From contig NZ_PVTE01000014.1 in assembly GCF_003002825.1 (NCBI RefSeq), forward strand, positions 1-64,000: DNA of 64,000 nucleotides, given 5' to 3'. The stretch comes from Spirosoma oryzae (GTDB taxonomy: Bacteria > Bacteroidota > Bacteroidia > Cytophagales > Spirosomataceae). This document shows, in pieces, positions 16,543 to 25,217 of the stretch. The position numbers were made by a program, and so were the translations under genes. How positions within the stretch are numbered: position 1 is the first letter of the stretch; each line of letters starts with the position of its first letter. The notes beneath the pieces are model-generated. The model was not told where the DNA came from. It searched no databases and worked only from the letters and a program-made list of their open reading frames with translations.

Positions 16543-18594
16543 ATGAAAAGTCTTTTCTCGGAACAAACGTTGATTCCGTTTCTAGAGCAATTCGATTTTT
16601 CACTTGTTCTTCGTGCCGATTCGCCCCAATACACGATACTGGTCGTTAGTGACCAGGCGGAGCAGTTGCTTGGCTACCAACGCGCGCAACTGGTGGGCAA
16701 ATCCCTGACCGACGGCTTCAGTAATGCCCCCATCGACCCGATCGGCAATGCATCGTTTCAGCAGACACTAGTGGCCGTCATTCGCGACCGACAGCCCCGT
16801 ACGCTGCCGACCTACGAGCAGCCAAGCAGCACAGGTACTGGCAGTATCTACCTGAAAAAAGTGCTGAAGCCCATCGTCGACACCCACCAGCAGGTTGCCT
16901 ACGTGCTCGTTACCACGGTCGACATTACGCAGCAGGTACTGGCGCAGCAGGCTGCCGAGCAGAGTGAACAGCGACTACGTGCCGTTATTCGACAGGCACC
17001 GGTAGCCATCGCTCTCTACCGAATGCCCGACATGGTGCTTGAACTGGCCAACGAGCGCATGCTTGCCTTATGGAATAAATCGGCAGCTATTATCGGTAGC
17101 CCGCTGGCCGACATCGTAACCAGCGACGAGTTGCAGGACATACAGCCTATCGTAAAGGCAGTCTTCACCAGCGGCATTCCGTATTACGGCACCCACTTCC
17201 CGTCGACGGTCCAACCGGATGATCCCGGAGCGGGGCCTTTCTTTGATCTGGTCTACTCCCCCGTTCGCGACTGCCACAATACTACGACATCGGTCCTGTC
17301 GATTATCACCGACATCACCCAGCAGGTATTGGCCAGTCAGGCGTTGAAGGCCAGCGAACAGCGTCTACAGGGCCTGATCGATGAGTCGCCCATGGCCATT
17401 GCCGTTTACAAAGGCCGGGACATGACAATCGAACTGGCGAACGAGGCTATGCTGTTCATTTGGGGGAAATCCGCTTCCGTTATCGGCCAACCATTAGCGA
17501 CCGCGCTACCCGAGTTACAAGGACAACCCTTTCTGAAACAACTCGATGATGTGTACACGACCGGCATCGCTTATCACGCCAGGGAGGCACCAGCAACGCT
17601 TCAGGTCGACGAAAAACTGGTCACGTCGCACTTTAATTTCACCTACAAGCCGCTGGTCGATGCAACCGGAGAAGTGTATGCGATTCTAAACGTGGCTATC
17701 GACGTCGAGGAAAGTGTGATGAATCGGTGGCATCTACAGGAAAGTGAGGACCGCTACCGACAGTTGGCCGCGCAACTGGAAGAACGTGTGCAGCAACGTA
17801 CCCAGGAACTCGATGCCATGAACGAGGTGCTGCGTCGGTCCAACGAAAACCTGGAGCAGTTTGCCTACATCGCCAGCCACGATTTACAGGAACCGCTGCG
17901 CAAGATTCAGCAGTTTGGCGACCTGTTGCTGAACCAATATCAGGAACAGTTGGGCACCGGCGTCGACTACCTGCAACGGATGCAGCTGGCCGCCTGGCGC
18001 ATGTCGACCCTGATCCGCGAACTACTCAGCTTCTCCCGTATCTCTACCAGCAATCACCAGCACTGGGATCAGCAGGTGGCGCTTGGTGCGCTGATTGCTA
18101 GTATCGAAGACGATCTCTCGGTAGCTATCCAGGAAAGTGGGACAGTAATCGAATCCGATACGTTACCTACCGTACAGGGCGACGAACTGCAACTGCGGCA
18201 GTTGTTCCAGAATCTGCTCAGTAACGCCATCAAGTTCCGGCGTCCCGGCGTGGTGCCCCATATCCGCCTTGTCTGTGCGATCGTTTCGGCCGAGCAATTA
18301 CCCGGCAATACCGTTCCGGTCAGCCGGGAGGGGCAGTTCTATTGCATCGACGTGCGGGACAACGGTATTGGCTTCGACGAAAAATACCTCGACCGCATCT
18401 TTCAGGCTTTTCAACGGTTGCATACCAAGCAGCAGTACCAGGGAACGGGCATTGGGCTGGCCATCTGCGAAAAAGTCGTCGCGAATCACGGGGGCGCTAT
18501 TCGCGCCAGCAGCCAGCCCGGTCAGGGAGCAACGTTTAGTATCTACCTGCCCGTGAACGATCCCCGCCAACCGGCCACTGTCCGCCTTCATTAG
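16543..18594 (+). CDS. PAS-domain sensor histidine kinase
   Basis: A 683-residue soluble kinase with no transmembrane segment. Three PAS domains (about residues 12-130, 145-265, 275-395) are followed by a coiled coil (QLEERVQQRTQELDAMNEV). The dimerisation/phosphoacceptor domain has His446 in ASHDLQEPLRKI, and the ATPase has an N box near NAIKFRRPG, DNGIGFD and GTGIGLAICEKVV. PAS2 and PAS3 resemble each other (RMPDMVLELANERMLALW and GRDMTIELANEAMLFIW), pointing to an internal duplication. It has no receiver domain and no response regulator beside it. The stop is 9 bases from the ClC channel gene, so the two probably share an mRNA. The ligand is unknown; cytoplasmic redox or small-molecule sensing is only a guess. 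Confidence 0.92.
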   Translation: MKSLFSEQTLIPFLEQFDFSLVLRADSPQYTILVVSDQAEQLLGYQRAQLVGKSLTDGFSNAPIDPIGNASFQQTLVAVIRDRQPRTLPTYEQPSSTGTGSIYLKKVLKPIVDTHQQVAYVLVTTVDITQQVLAQQAAEQSEQRLRAVIRQAPVAIALYRMPDMVLELANERMLALWNKSAAIIGSPLADIVTSDELQDIQPIVKAVFTSGIPYYGTHFPSTVQPDDPGAGPFFDLVYSPVRDCHNTTTSVLSIITDITQQVLASQALKASEQRLQGLIDESPMAIAVYKGRDMTIELANEAMLFIWGKSASVIGQPLATALPELQGQPFLKQLDDVYTTGIAYHAREAPATLQVDEKLVTSHFNFTYKPLVDATGEVYAILNVAIDVEESVMNRWHLQESEDRYRQLAAQLEERVQQRTQELDAMNEVLRRSNENLEQFAYIASHDLQEPLRKIQQFGDLLLNQYQEQLGTGVDYLQRMQLAAWRMSTLIRELLSFSRISTSNHQHWDQQVALGALIASIEDDLSVAIQESGTVIESDTLPTVQGDELQLRQLFQNLLSNAIKFRRPGVVPHIRLVCAIVSAEQLPGNTVPVSREGQFYCIDVRDNGIGFDEKYLDRIFQAFQRLHTKQQYQGTGIGLAICEKVVANHGGAIRASSQPGQGATFSIYLPVNDPRQPATVRLH

Positions 18595-18603
18595 CTATCC
18601 TTC

Positions 18604-19875
18604 ATGCGCGCCAACGACGAGCTGATTCTCTTTCTATCGGTCCTGAAATGGCTGCTGCTGTCAACACTTATCGGTTGCGTAGCCGGGCTTAGTGCTTCGG
18701 CCTTTATCCGATTCATTCATTTCGTTATCGAGCAGGGCAACCGTTACGAGTACATCTTCCTGCTGCTTCCCGCCAGCTTTTTTACGGCCAATCTGTTGAG
18801 TCAGTTCGTGCTGAAACGCCACCTTGGCACCGACGCGCTGATTGCTGCGATCAACAAAAATTACGGTAAAATCGAGGGAAGTTTTATCCCGACCAAAGTA
18901 ATCAACGTCATACTGATTCTGGCAACGGGTGGTTCGGCGGGTAAAGAAAGCCCCTGCGCACAAATCGGCGCGGGTATCGGTTCGGTATTCGCCAATCTGT
19001 TTCGTGTCGACGACATCGACCGGCGGAAGATGGTCTTGTGCGGGTTCTGCGCGGGTTTCGCCTGTGTGTTCGGCGCGCCACTGGCGGGAGCCTTGTTCGG
19101 CATCGAGATTCTGGCCGTCGGTGTCATTCTGTACGACGTACTGCTTCCTGCTTTTGTCGCGTCGATTACGGCCTATCAGGTATCGTCGGCATTGGGCGTG
19201 ACGTTCTTTTATTACCCGCTGACCTTTGTTCCCGCCTTCGGGCAGGGCTTTTTCCTCAAGCTGATGGCGGGTGGTATGTTCTTCGGTTTGTGCGCATACG
19301 GTATGATCTGGGCAATCCGTACCAGTACCCGCGCCGTCACGAGCATCCCCATCTGGCGACCGCTCAAGGGCCTACTGGGCGGAGCTGTGCTGGTGGTGCT
19401 GACCCTGCTCTTTTCCCGCGACTACCTGGGACTGGGCCTGAACCTGATGGAGTCGTGCGTGCGTGGTGCTCCTGTCGTCGGCTATGCGTTTCTGCTCAAG
19501 GCACTCTTCACCATCATCACGCTCAGTATCAGTCGCAGCGGCAGCGTCATCACGCCTATTCTCTTTATCGGTGCAACGGCGGGCAGCTTCTTCGGCGACC
19601 TCGTTGGGGCCGACCGGGCGACCTTTGCCGCCATCGGTTTCGTCAGCCTGCTGGCCGGCACGACAAACACGCCAATTGCGACGAGCATCCTGGCCATCGA
19701 GTTGTTTGGCGCGGCCGTAGCGCCGTATGCCGCCGTGTCGTGCGTCATCAGCTTTCTGCTGTCGGGCCACCAGAGTTTGTACACATCGCAGGTATTGGCC
19801 GTAGCCAAATCAAGAGGGATACGCGCCCGCCTTGGCCGCGAACTCGGCGCATCGGATAAAGACAAGGAGCCGTAG
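18604..19875 (+). CDS. ClC-family chloride channel/antiporter
   Basis: This 423-residue inner-membrane protein has about ten hydrophobic helices and the ClC selectivity regions: GGSAGKESPCAQIGAG, with gating Glu115 in the GKxxP loop; GAPLAGALFGIEI; GSVITPILFIGATAGSFFG (the GxFxP region); and the C-terminal GHQSLYTSQ containing the conserved tyrosine. Family members move chloride passively or exchange Cl- for H+; which mode applies cannot be told here. There are no CBS domains. It follows the PAS kinase gene by 9 bases, an unusual pairing that suggests linked expression. The ATG gives MRANDELILFLSV. Confidence 0.93.
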   Translation: MRANDELILFLSVLKWLLLSTLIGCVAGLSASAFIRFIHFVIEQGNRYEYIFLLLPASFFTANLLSQFVLKRHLGTDALIAAINKNYGKIEGSFIPTKVINVILILATGGSAGKESPCAQIGAGIGSVFANLFRVDDIDRRKMVLCGFCAGFACVFGAPLAGALFGIEILAVGVILYDVLLPAFVASITAYQVSSALGVTFFYYPLTFVPAFGQGFFLKLMAGGMFFGLCAYGMIWAIRTSTRAVTSIPIWRPLKGLLGGAVLVVLTLLFSRDYLGLGLNLMESCVRGAPVVGYAFLLKALFTIITLSISRSGSVITPILFIGATAGSFFGDLVGADRATFAAIGFVSLLAGTTNTPIATSILAIELFGAAVAPYAAVSCVISFLLSGHQSLYTSQVLAVAKSRGIRARLGRELGASDKDKEP

Positions 19876-19961
19876 TTCGTTTTGTAGCCTGGCCCCACGC
19901 TGAAGAGTCAGTCCGGGCATACCGTTACACACAGAAGACTTCTGCCCTAGGTTCTATGGTT

Positions 19962-20000
19962 AAAAAAAGCCGCCGACAGCGAATGAGTCACCGGCAGCGG
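19962..20000 (-). terminator. Terminator of the DUF4136 gene
   Basis: On the minus strand, an imperfect 13-bp stem (20000-19988 with 19982-19970; G-U pairs and one mismatch) is followed by seven T (A-run at 19962-19968). It lies 28 bases past the DUF4136 stop. Confidence 0.75.
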
Positions 20001-20028
20001 TCAGAATCGAAATAGAACGGCAGTTGCA

Positions 20029-20586
20029 CTAATATTTATCGCCCCGGTAATTGAACTGATTGAAAATCAAGTTAACAGCCTGCCGTATTTTGTTTTCGCT
20101 ACGGTCGAAGCCATTTGTATTCGTCAGTCCCGAAGCCGTACCAAACCATACCGTCTGTCCGGTTTTCCGGTCAATCATATTGATGATTAACGAGCCAGCA
20201 TCGAGGGTTACTTTCTTGGGGTCCTGCAATGACGCGACTTCATTGGGCGTGAAGTAATCGGAGCCGTATTCGCTGTACGTCTGAATACTGGCCGGTTTGT
20301 CGAACACACGAAAATTGACGACGAGGTCGGGCGACTGGCGTGTAAATGTATACCCGCGTCCGTCCATGGCATAGCCCACGGCACCCCGCACGCGCTGTTT
20401 CAGTTCGAGGTCGTTCAGGAAGTACAAACCCGGATCAAGCTTGCTGTCTACCTGCGAAGCCCAGGCGTAGGTTTTGTACTTGGAAAAGTCGATATCTGGC
20501 ATCGTTTCGGCATTGATCGACACATTCTGCGCTTGCGTGAAGCCGACAGCCAGCAGTAGAGCTGCTGCGAGAACCATTGCTTTCAT
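20029..20586 (-). CDS. Exported DUF4136 protein
   Basis: A 185-residue protein with a signal peptide (MKAMVLAAALLLAVGFTQAQ). There is no lipobox cysteine, so the product should be periplasmic rather than a lipoprotein, unlike many relatives. The DUF4136 pattern is clear: DFSKYKTYAWA after the signal, YTFTRQSPDLVVNFRV in the middle, GSLIINMIDRKTGQTVWFGTASG, and KIRQAVNLIFNQFNYR at the end. The family is common in the envelope of Bacteroidota and has no known reaction. It stands alone on the minus strand, divergent from the respiratory operon, with a 250-base gap between the starts. Confidence 0.9.
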   Translation of the reverse strand: MKAMVLAAALLLAVGFTQAQNVSINAETMPDIDFSKYKTYAWASQVDSKLDPGLYFLNDLELKQRVRGAVGYAMDGRGYTFTRQSPDLVVNFRVFDKPASIQTYSEYGSDYFTPNEVASLQDPKKVTLDAGSLIINMIDRKTGQTVWFGTASGLTNTNGFDRSENKIRQAVNLIFNQFNYRGDKY

Positions 20587-20840
20587 AATTCGTGATTGTT
20601 TGATAGGTTATATATGATATTTTGTACATTTATTGGTCGTATCGACGCTGAGCGAACGGTACGACCAACGTCCCTGGATACAGATTGGTCATGTATCGAT
20701 GGTAAATAACCAGCGGCAGTACGTCTGTTCTATTAAAGTTTTGTTAAGGTGAAGGACTATGTCCGATCAATCCAGTTTGCTACTTGTGAATGGGTGACCA
20801 GAACTCAGTTGACGAGTACCTATCCGCACCTAGAAGCTAT

Positions 20841-21785
20841 ATGGAAACACTCTCGATGCTGCCGTCGCTGCTAAGACCCGCTGCTGCACAGGCCGACCGC
20901 ATCGCTTCATTAACCGCCTATTTCACCATTGCAGCCCTGCTCGTGCTGACCATCGTCATCGGTCTGCTGATCTACATAGTCGTGCGCTTCAGGGCCAGAC
21001 CTGGTGATGCGGAGCCGGAGCAGTTTACCGGAAACAAGGTCGTTGAAGGGTTCATGATTGGCGTACCGACACTACTCGTCATCGTCTTTATGTACCTGAC
21101 GCTCGACACGATGGCCGATGTATTACCACCCGACAGCGGGACCCAGCCTGATGTCGTCATTACGGGGCACCGTTATTGGTGGGAAGCCAGCTACCCCGGC
21201 ACGAAAGCCATTGTTGCCAACGAAATTCACCTTCCCGTCGGGCGTCGGCTATTGCTTCATATCAATGCGGCTGATGTCATTCACGACTGGTGGGTACCGG
21301 CACTAGGGGCCAAGATGGACGCCATCCCCGGCCGTACCAATCACCTATGGGTAACGATTACGAAGCCGGGTGTGTACGAGGGTGCCTGTAGTGAATTCTG
21401 CGGGGCTCAGCATGCCTGGATGCGCATCAAGGTCGTAGCCCAGCCAGAACCCGAGTTTCGAGACTGGGTGGCCCGGAAGGCACAGGTGGCAAATCCGGTG
21501 CTGAGTGCTTCGGCGCAGGCCGGAGCGGCCTTCTTCAGTCGGCAGCCCTGCGGCAGTTGCCACCGTATCCGGGGCACGGCCGCCACGGGAGCCGTCGGTC
21601 CCGACCTGACTCACTTTGCCAGCCGCCGGACGATGCTGGCCGGACTAATGGAAAACAACCCCGACAACCTGCGGCAGTGGCTTACCGATCCGCAACACGT
21701 TAAGCCCGGTGCGCTGATGCCCCGCTTCATTTACCCGAAAGACAGCATCAACGTACTGGTCGATTATTTATCCTCGCTGAAATGA
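20841..21785 (+). CDS. ctaC: Cytochrome c oxidase subunit II with fused cytochrome c (caa3 type)
   Basis: A 314-residue protein anchored by two N-terminal helices, followed by the cupredoxin domain that carries the CuA centre (HDWWVPALGAKMDAIPG, then CSEFCGAQHAWM with both Cys, His and Met ligands). A C-terminal cytochrome c domain has heme site CGSCH and axial Met in PGALMPRF. It accepts electrons and passes them to subunit I. The start at 20841 (METLSMLPSLLRP) is chosen; an in-frame ATG at 20790 would add 17 polar residues. It is the first gene of an operon in which nearly all genes overlap; its end overlaps ctaD by 4 bases. Confidence 0.95.
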   Translation: METLSMLPSLLRPAAAQADRIASLTAYFTIAALLVLTIVIGLLIYIVVRFRARPGDAEPEQFTGNKVVEGFMIGVPTLLVIVFMYLTLDTMADVLPPDSGTQPDVVITGHRYWWEASYPGTKAIVANEIHLPVGRRLLLHINAADVIHDWWVPALGAKMDAIPGRTNHLWVTITKPGVYEGACSEFCGAQHAWMRIKVVAQPEPEFRDWVARKAQVANPVLSASAQAGAAFFSRQPCGSCHRIRGTAATGAVGPDLTHFASRRTMLAGLMENNPDNLRQWLTDPQHVKPGALMPRFIYPKDSINVLVDYLSSLK

Positions 21786-23476
21786 TAACGGACGTAGAAC
21801 TTCCCGAGCCAGAGAAATCGCTGCCGGGCGCGACAGTCAATTCCGATCAGGGGTTACTGATGTGGATTTCATCGGTCGATCACAAGCAAATCGGCATCAT
21901 GTATCTGCTGATGGCCCTGTTCTATCTGTTTGTAGGCGGCCTGCTGGCCCTGCTGATGCGCGTCCAACTGTTGGTGCCGAACAATCATTTTCTCGCGCCC
22001 GACGCCTATAATCAGCTGTTTACGATGCACGGCACGACGATGATTTTCTTCGTACTGACACCCGCTATTCTGGGCCTGGCCGTGTACCTGGTCCCGCTAC
22101 AGATTGGCGCGAATGAAATGGCGTTCCCACGGCTAAACGCCTTCTCCTTCTGGATCTCGTTGTTCGGCGGCTTGCTTCTTTATTTCAGCTTTCTGGCTGG
22201 TGGAGCGCCTGACGCGGGCTGGTTCAGTTATGCACCCCTCAATCAGACGCAGTACTCCGCTTCACCCGGCATCGATTACTACTGCATCGGCCTGTTGCTG
22301 TCGGGTATCGGCACGGTCGCTACGGCGGGCAATCTGGCGGTCACAATCATAACCCTGCGAACACCCAGTATGCAGTATAAGTACATGCCGGTGTTTGTCT
22401 GGATGGTGTTTATCGACAGCTTCCTGATTCTGGCCGCGTTTCCGTCGCTCAACGCAGCGCTGGCCATGCTACTCATCGACCGGCAGTTGGACGGGCATTT
22501 TTTCAATACGGATGCGGGCGGGTCAGCACTGCTGTGGCAGCATTTATTCTGGCTGTTTGGTCACCCCGAAGTATACATCGTTGTGCTACCGCCATTCGGT
22601 GTACTATCGGAAGTATTTCAGGTGTATTCGCGCAAACCCATTTTCGGCTATCCGTTTGTCGTCGGGTCGGGCATCGCCATTTCACTGCTGGCGTTCGGCG
22701 TATGGGTCCACCACATGTTCGCAACGGGTATGGGCCATACCGTCAACAGCTTTTTTGCCGTCAGCAGCATGCTTATCGGTATTCCCACGGGTGTTAAGGT
22801 GTTCAACTGGCTGGGTACGATGTACGGCGGGTCAATTCGCTTTACAACGGGCATGCTGTTCGCCACCGCCTTTCTGGTCGAGTTTACGATTGGTGGGCTG
22901 AGTGGCATTTCGTTCGCCATCGTACCCATCGACTGGCAGCTGACCGACACCTACTACGTCGTCGCCCATCTGCACTACGTTTTCCTGGGGGGAAGTTTGT
23001 TCGGCCTGTTTGCGGGTCTTTTCTACTGGTTTCCGAAAATGAGTGGCCGGATGTACAGTGAGCGACTGGGCAACTGGTTCTTCTGGCTCTTCGTAATCGG
23101 CTTTAACCTGACCTTTTTCGTGCAGCATATTCTCGGCATCATCGGGATGCCGCGCCGGGTCTACACCTATCCCGCCCTGGCAGGCTACAGTGCCCTCAAC
23201 CTAACTTCGTCGCTGGGTGCTTTTCTGATGGGCCTGTCGATGCTGGTCTTTCTGTATTTGCTCTACGACGCCCTGAAACGGGGTAAACGGGCGGGCGATA
23301 ATCCGTGGGACGGCTATACCTTCGAATGGCTGACAAGCTCGCCCCCACCCCTGAAAAATTTTACCACGCTGCCACCAGTCTACAGTTTTCGGCCGGTACA
23401 TGACCTGAACCATCCGGAGATCGGCGACTACAAAAAACCCGACGAAGAAAAGTATGGCACAAAAGACATTGATTAA
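21782..23476 (+). CDS. ctaD: Cytochrome c oxidase subunit I
   Basis: This 564-residue catalytic subunit with at least 12 helices binds heme a and the heme a3-CuB centre and pumps protons while reducing oxygen. Visible are the low-spin heme ligand region NQLFTMHGTTMIFF, the WQHLFWLFGHPEVYIVVLPPFG stretch with the His-Tyr cross-link pair, HHMFATGM for CuB ligands, and the heme ligands in THYVVAHLHYVF-like YYVVAHLHYVFLGG. The N-terminus LLMWISSVDHKQIGIMYL is typical. It overlaps ctaC by 4 bases and the subunit III gene by 23 bases. The terminal region is hydrophilic, as in caa3 oxidases. Confidence 0.97.
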   Translation: MITDVELPEPEKSLPGATVNSDQGLLMWISSVDHKQIGIMYLLMALFYLFVGGLLALLMRVQLLVPNNHFLAPDAYNQLFTMHGTTMIFFVLTPAILGLAVYLVPLQIGANEMAFPRLNAFSFWISLFGGLLLYFSFLAGGAPDAGWFSYAPLNQTQYSASPGIDYYCIGLLLSGIGTVATAGNLAVTIITLRTPSMQYKYMPVFVWMVFIDSFLILAAFPSLNAALAMLLIDRQLDGHFFNTDAGGSALLWQHLFWLFGHPEVYIVVLPPFGVLSEVFQVYSRKPIFGYPFVVGSGIAISLLAFGVWVHHMFATGMGHTVNSFFAVSSMLIGIPTGVKVFNWLGTMYGGSIRFTTGMLFATAFLVEFTIGGLSGISFAIVPIDWQLTDTYYVVAHLHYVFLGGSLFGLFAGLFYWFPKMSGRMYSERLGNWFFWLFVIGFNLTFFVQHILGIIGMPRRVYTYPALAGYSALNLTSSLGAFLMGLSMLVFLYLLYDALKRGKRAGDNPWDGYTFEWLTSSPPPLKNFTTLPPVYSFRPVHDLNHPEIGDYKKPDEEKYGTKDID

Positions 23477-24020
23477 GCTGATTGTCGGGTCAGAAACCAT
23501 TTTTTTTCTGGCCCTGCTGATGGCGTTCGTGTATTTCAGCTACGTACCGACGCTGAATCCGCGCCTGGTCAGCCGGCTCGACCTGACCTCGACTGGTCTG
23601 TTTACCGTGCTGTTGCTGAGCAGTAGTTTCACGTTCTGGCGCGCCGAAGTCAGCTTTCGGCGCGGGCAGACGAAGCAGTTGCGCTTGTGGCTGATCGGAA
23701 CCGTGGTGCTGGGCATCGTATTTCTGTTTGGGCAGGGGCTGGAATACCGTACCCTTTTCCGGGAACAGCTGACGATCAGCCAGGGTACGTTCACGACCAG
23801 CTTCTTCACGTTAACCGGTTTTCACGGGCTGCACGTCCTGATCGGCCTGATCATTCTGTCGATCGTAATATACCTGGCCTTTCTGGGCGACCTCGACGAT
23901 CCGGATTCGGTCCTGCTACCATCGGTGGGTATTTACTGGCACTTCGTCGACGCGGTCTGGGCGGTGGTGTTTATGGTCGTTTATGTATTACCTCACGTCT
24001 TAGCCGACTCCACCTTATGA
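23454..24020 (+). CDS. ctaE: Cytochrome c oxidase subunit III
   Basis: A 188-residue membrane protein with five predicted helices, the short form found in caa3-type oxidases. Family markers are GSETIFFLALLMAFVYFSY at the start, GQGLEYRTLFRE with the conserved membrane Glu, FHGLHVLIGL, and the C-terminal GIYWHFVDAVWAVVFMVVYVL. It stabilises subunit I and its proton uptake. The start lies within the last codons of ctaD, and the stop overlaps the next ATG in an ATGA, so translation is coupled. Confidence 0.95.
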   Translation: MAQKTLIKLIVGSETIFFLALLMAFVYFSYVPTLNPRLVSRLDLTSTGLFTVLLLSSSFTFWRAEVSFRRGQTKQLRLWLIGTVVLGIVFLFGQGLEYRTLFREQLTISQGTFTTSFFTLTGFHGLHVLIGLIILSIVIYLAFLGDLDDPDSVLLPSVGIYWHFVDAVWAVVFMVVYVLPHVLADSTL

Positions 24021-24874
24021 TGCCCGTCATGCACTATTGGACCTTCGACCTGGCCAGTCTGGCGATCCTGCTGGCACTGGGTTTACTATATGGCAGTATG
24101 GCTGGCTGGCGTCGGCAACGGGGCGCGGGGCTGTATGGAGCCGGACTGGTTCTGCTGGCGCTGGTGCAGTTTTCCCCGCTGCATACGCTGGCCCTGACCT
24201 GCTCGATGAGCGCGCACATGATCGGCCATATGCTACTCCTGCTGGTGGTCGCTCCGCTCCTGGTGCTGGGATTACCGCGTCGGCCGACGGGCTGGAGCGC
24301 AACGCACATCGATCGACTGTCGGCTTTTTTTAGCACAGCCCCGTGGATCGGCTGGCTGATGGGTCTGGGAACGATGTGGTTCTGGCATATTCCGGGCACT
24401 TACCGGGCCAGCCTGGCGCATGGCGATACAGGGATCATTCCTCTTTGTACGCTGGCTGGCCCCTCGACCGACTGGGCAGCCAATCTGATTCATCTGGTCC
24501 ACCCGATCAGTCTGGTCATGGCAGGCGTTTGTTTCGCGTGGCCGTTACTAGGCCCCCGCCCCAGTCAGCGTATGTTCCCATTAACGGGGGTATTGTACCT
24601 GTTTACGGCCTGTATCGGGTGTTCACTGCTGGGCATGCTCATTACGTTTGCGCCTGCTGGTAGCTACTACCCCTACGTTCCCGGCCAGTCGTACTATGCC
24701 ATGCTGAGTGTGCTCCCGGCCGGCTGGCCGGCAGAACCCGCCGTCGATCAGCAGATGGCTGGCCTGCTGATGTGGGTACCTGGCTGTCTGATTTACCTAA
24801 CTGGTGCCATCAGTCTGTTCATCCACTGGATAACCGACGACGATGAGGCTGGTCAGATCGCGCCGGTACACTAA
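24017..24874 (+). CDS. ctaG: Cytochrome c oxidase assembly protein, Caa3-type CtaG
   Basis: A 285-residue protein with seven or so helices, of the Caa3_CtaG family, which is needed for formation of active caa3 oxidase, probably at the CuB site. Diagnostic stretches are SMSAHMIGHMLLLLVVAPLLVLGLP near residue 65, MWFWHIPGTYRASL, LVHPISLVMAGVCFAWPLLGPRP and DQQMAGLLMWVPGC. ATG 24017 is in the ATGA overlap with subunit III. A far earlier in-frame start would run through the subunit III gene in another frame and is rejected. It is followed by a long palindrome inside the operon. Confidence 0.9.
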   Translation: MMPVMHYWTFDLASLAILLALGLLYGSMAGWRRQRGAGLYGAGLVLLALVQFSPLHTLALTCSMSAHMIGHMLLLLVVAPLLVLGLPRRPTGWSATHIDRLSAFFSTAPWIGWLMGLGTMWFWHIPGTYRASLAHGDTGIIPLCTLAGPSTDWAANLIHLVHPISLVMAGVCFAWPLLGPRPSQRMFPLTGVLYLFTACIGCSLLGMLITFAPAGSYYPYVPGQSYYAMLSVLPAGWPAEPAVDQQMAGLLMWVPGCLIYLTGAISLFIHWITDDDEAGQIAPVH

Positions 24875-24882
24875 AGATGATA

Positions 24883-24917
24883 CAGACCTGACAGGTTTTC
24901 GAAACCTGTCAGGTCTG
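24883..24917 (+). repeat. Intra-operon palindromic hairpin
   Basis: CAGACCTGACAGGTTT (24883-24898) and its exact complement (24902-24917) are separated by TCG, forming a 16-bp perfect stem. It lies 8 bases past the ctaG stop and within the respiratory operon, with no T-run. It could be an mRNA stability element or a mobile intergenic repeat rather than a terminator. Confidence 0.75.
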
Positions 24918-24953
24918 TCGATCGATTCAGCACCTACACCTTCGATGATCATC

Positions 24954-25217
24954 ATGAATAAAGAGCAGTACGAACGAATTCAGAATCGGGAAAACTGGGA
25001 AGCAGCCCGGCCCCGGAAGCTACCCCGCCCAACCTACTGGCCGTTCTATTTTGCGATGGGACTGGCATTTCTGGGCTGGAGCGTAAAAGCCGGATGGGTC
25101 ATTGCCGGTGCAGGTTTAGTGATACTGACTATTGCCCTGACGGGCTGGATAACCGACTTACGACATGAATCAGGAAAACGCGGAAACAACCGATCAACAG
25201 CAGCCGACCGCCGATAA
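24954..25217 (+). CDS. Small membrane protein in the oxidase/bc operon
   Basis: An 87-residue protein starting MNKEQYERIQNRENWE, with two hydrophobic segments (about residues 23-40 and 42-62) after a charged head and a basic C-terminal tail. Its 3' end overlaps the Rieske gene by 53 bases in another frame. Size, topology and position between ctaG and the Rieske gene suggest a minor oxidase subunit (subunit IV-like) or a linker between the two complexes; no motif proves this. ATG 24945 two codons upstream gives MIIMNK and is an alternative. Starts farther upstream would run through the palindrome and are unlikely. Confidence 0.65.
   Translation: MNKEQYERIQNRENWEAARPRKLPRPTYWPFYFAMGLAFLGWSVKAGWVIAGAGLVILTIALTGWITDLRHESGKRGNNRSTAADRR

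Noticed and set aside
23687..24016. Upstream extension of the CtaG frame
   Set aside because: It overlaps the subunit III gene; the ATGA overlap at 24017 gives the family N-terminus.
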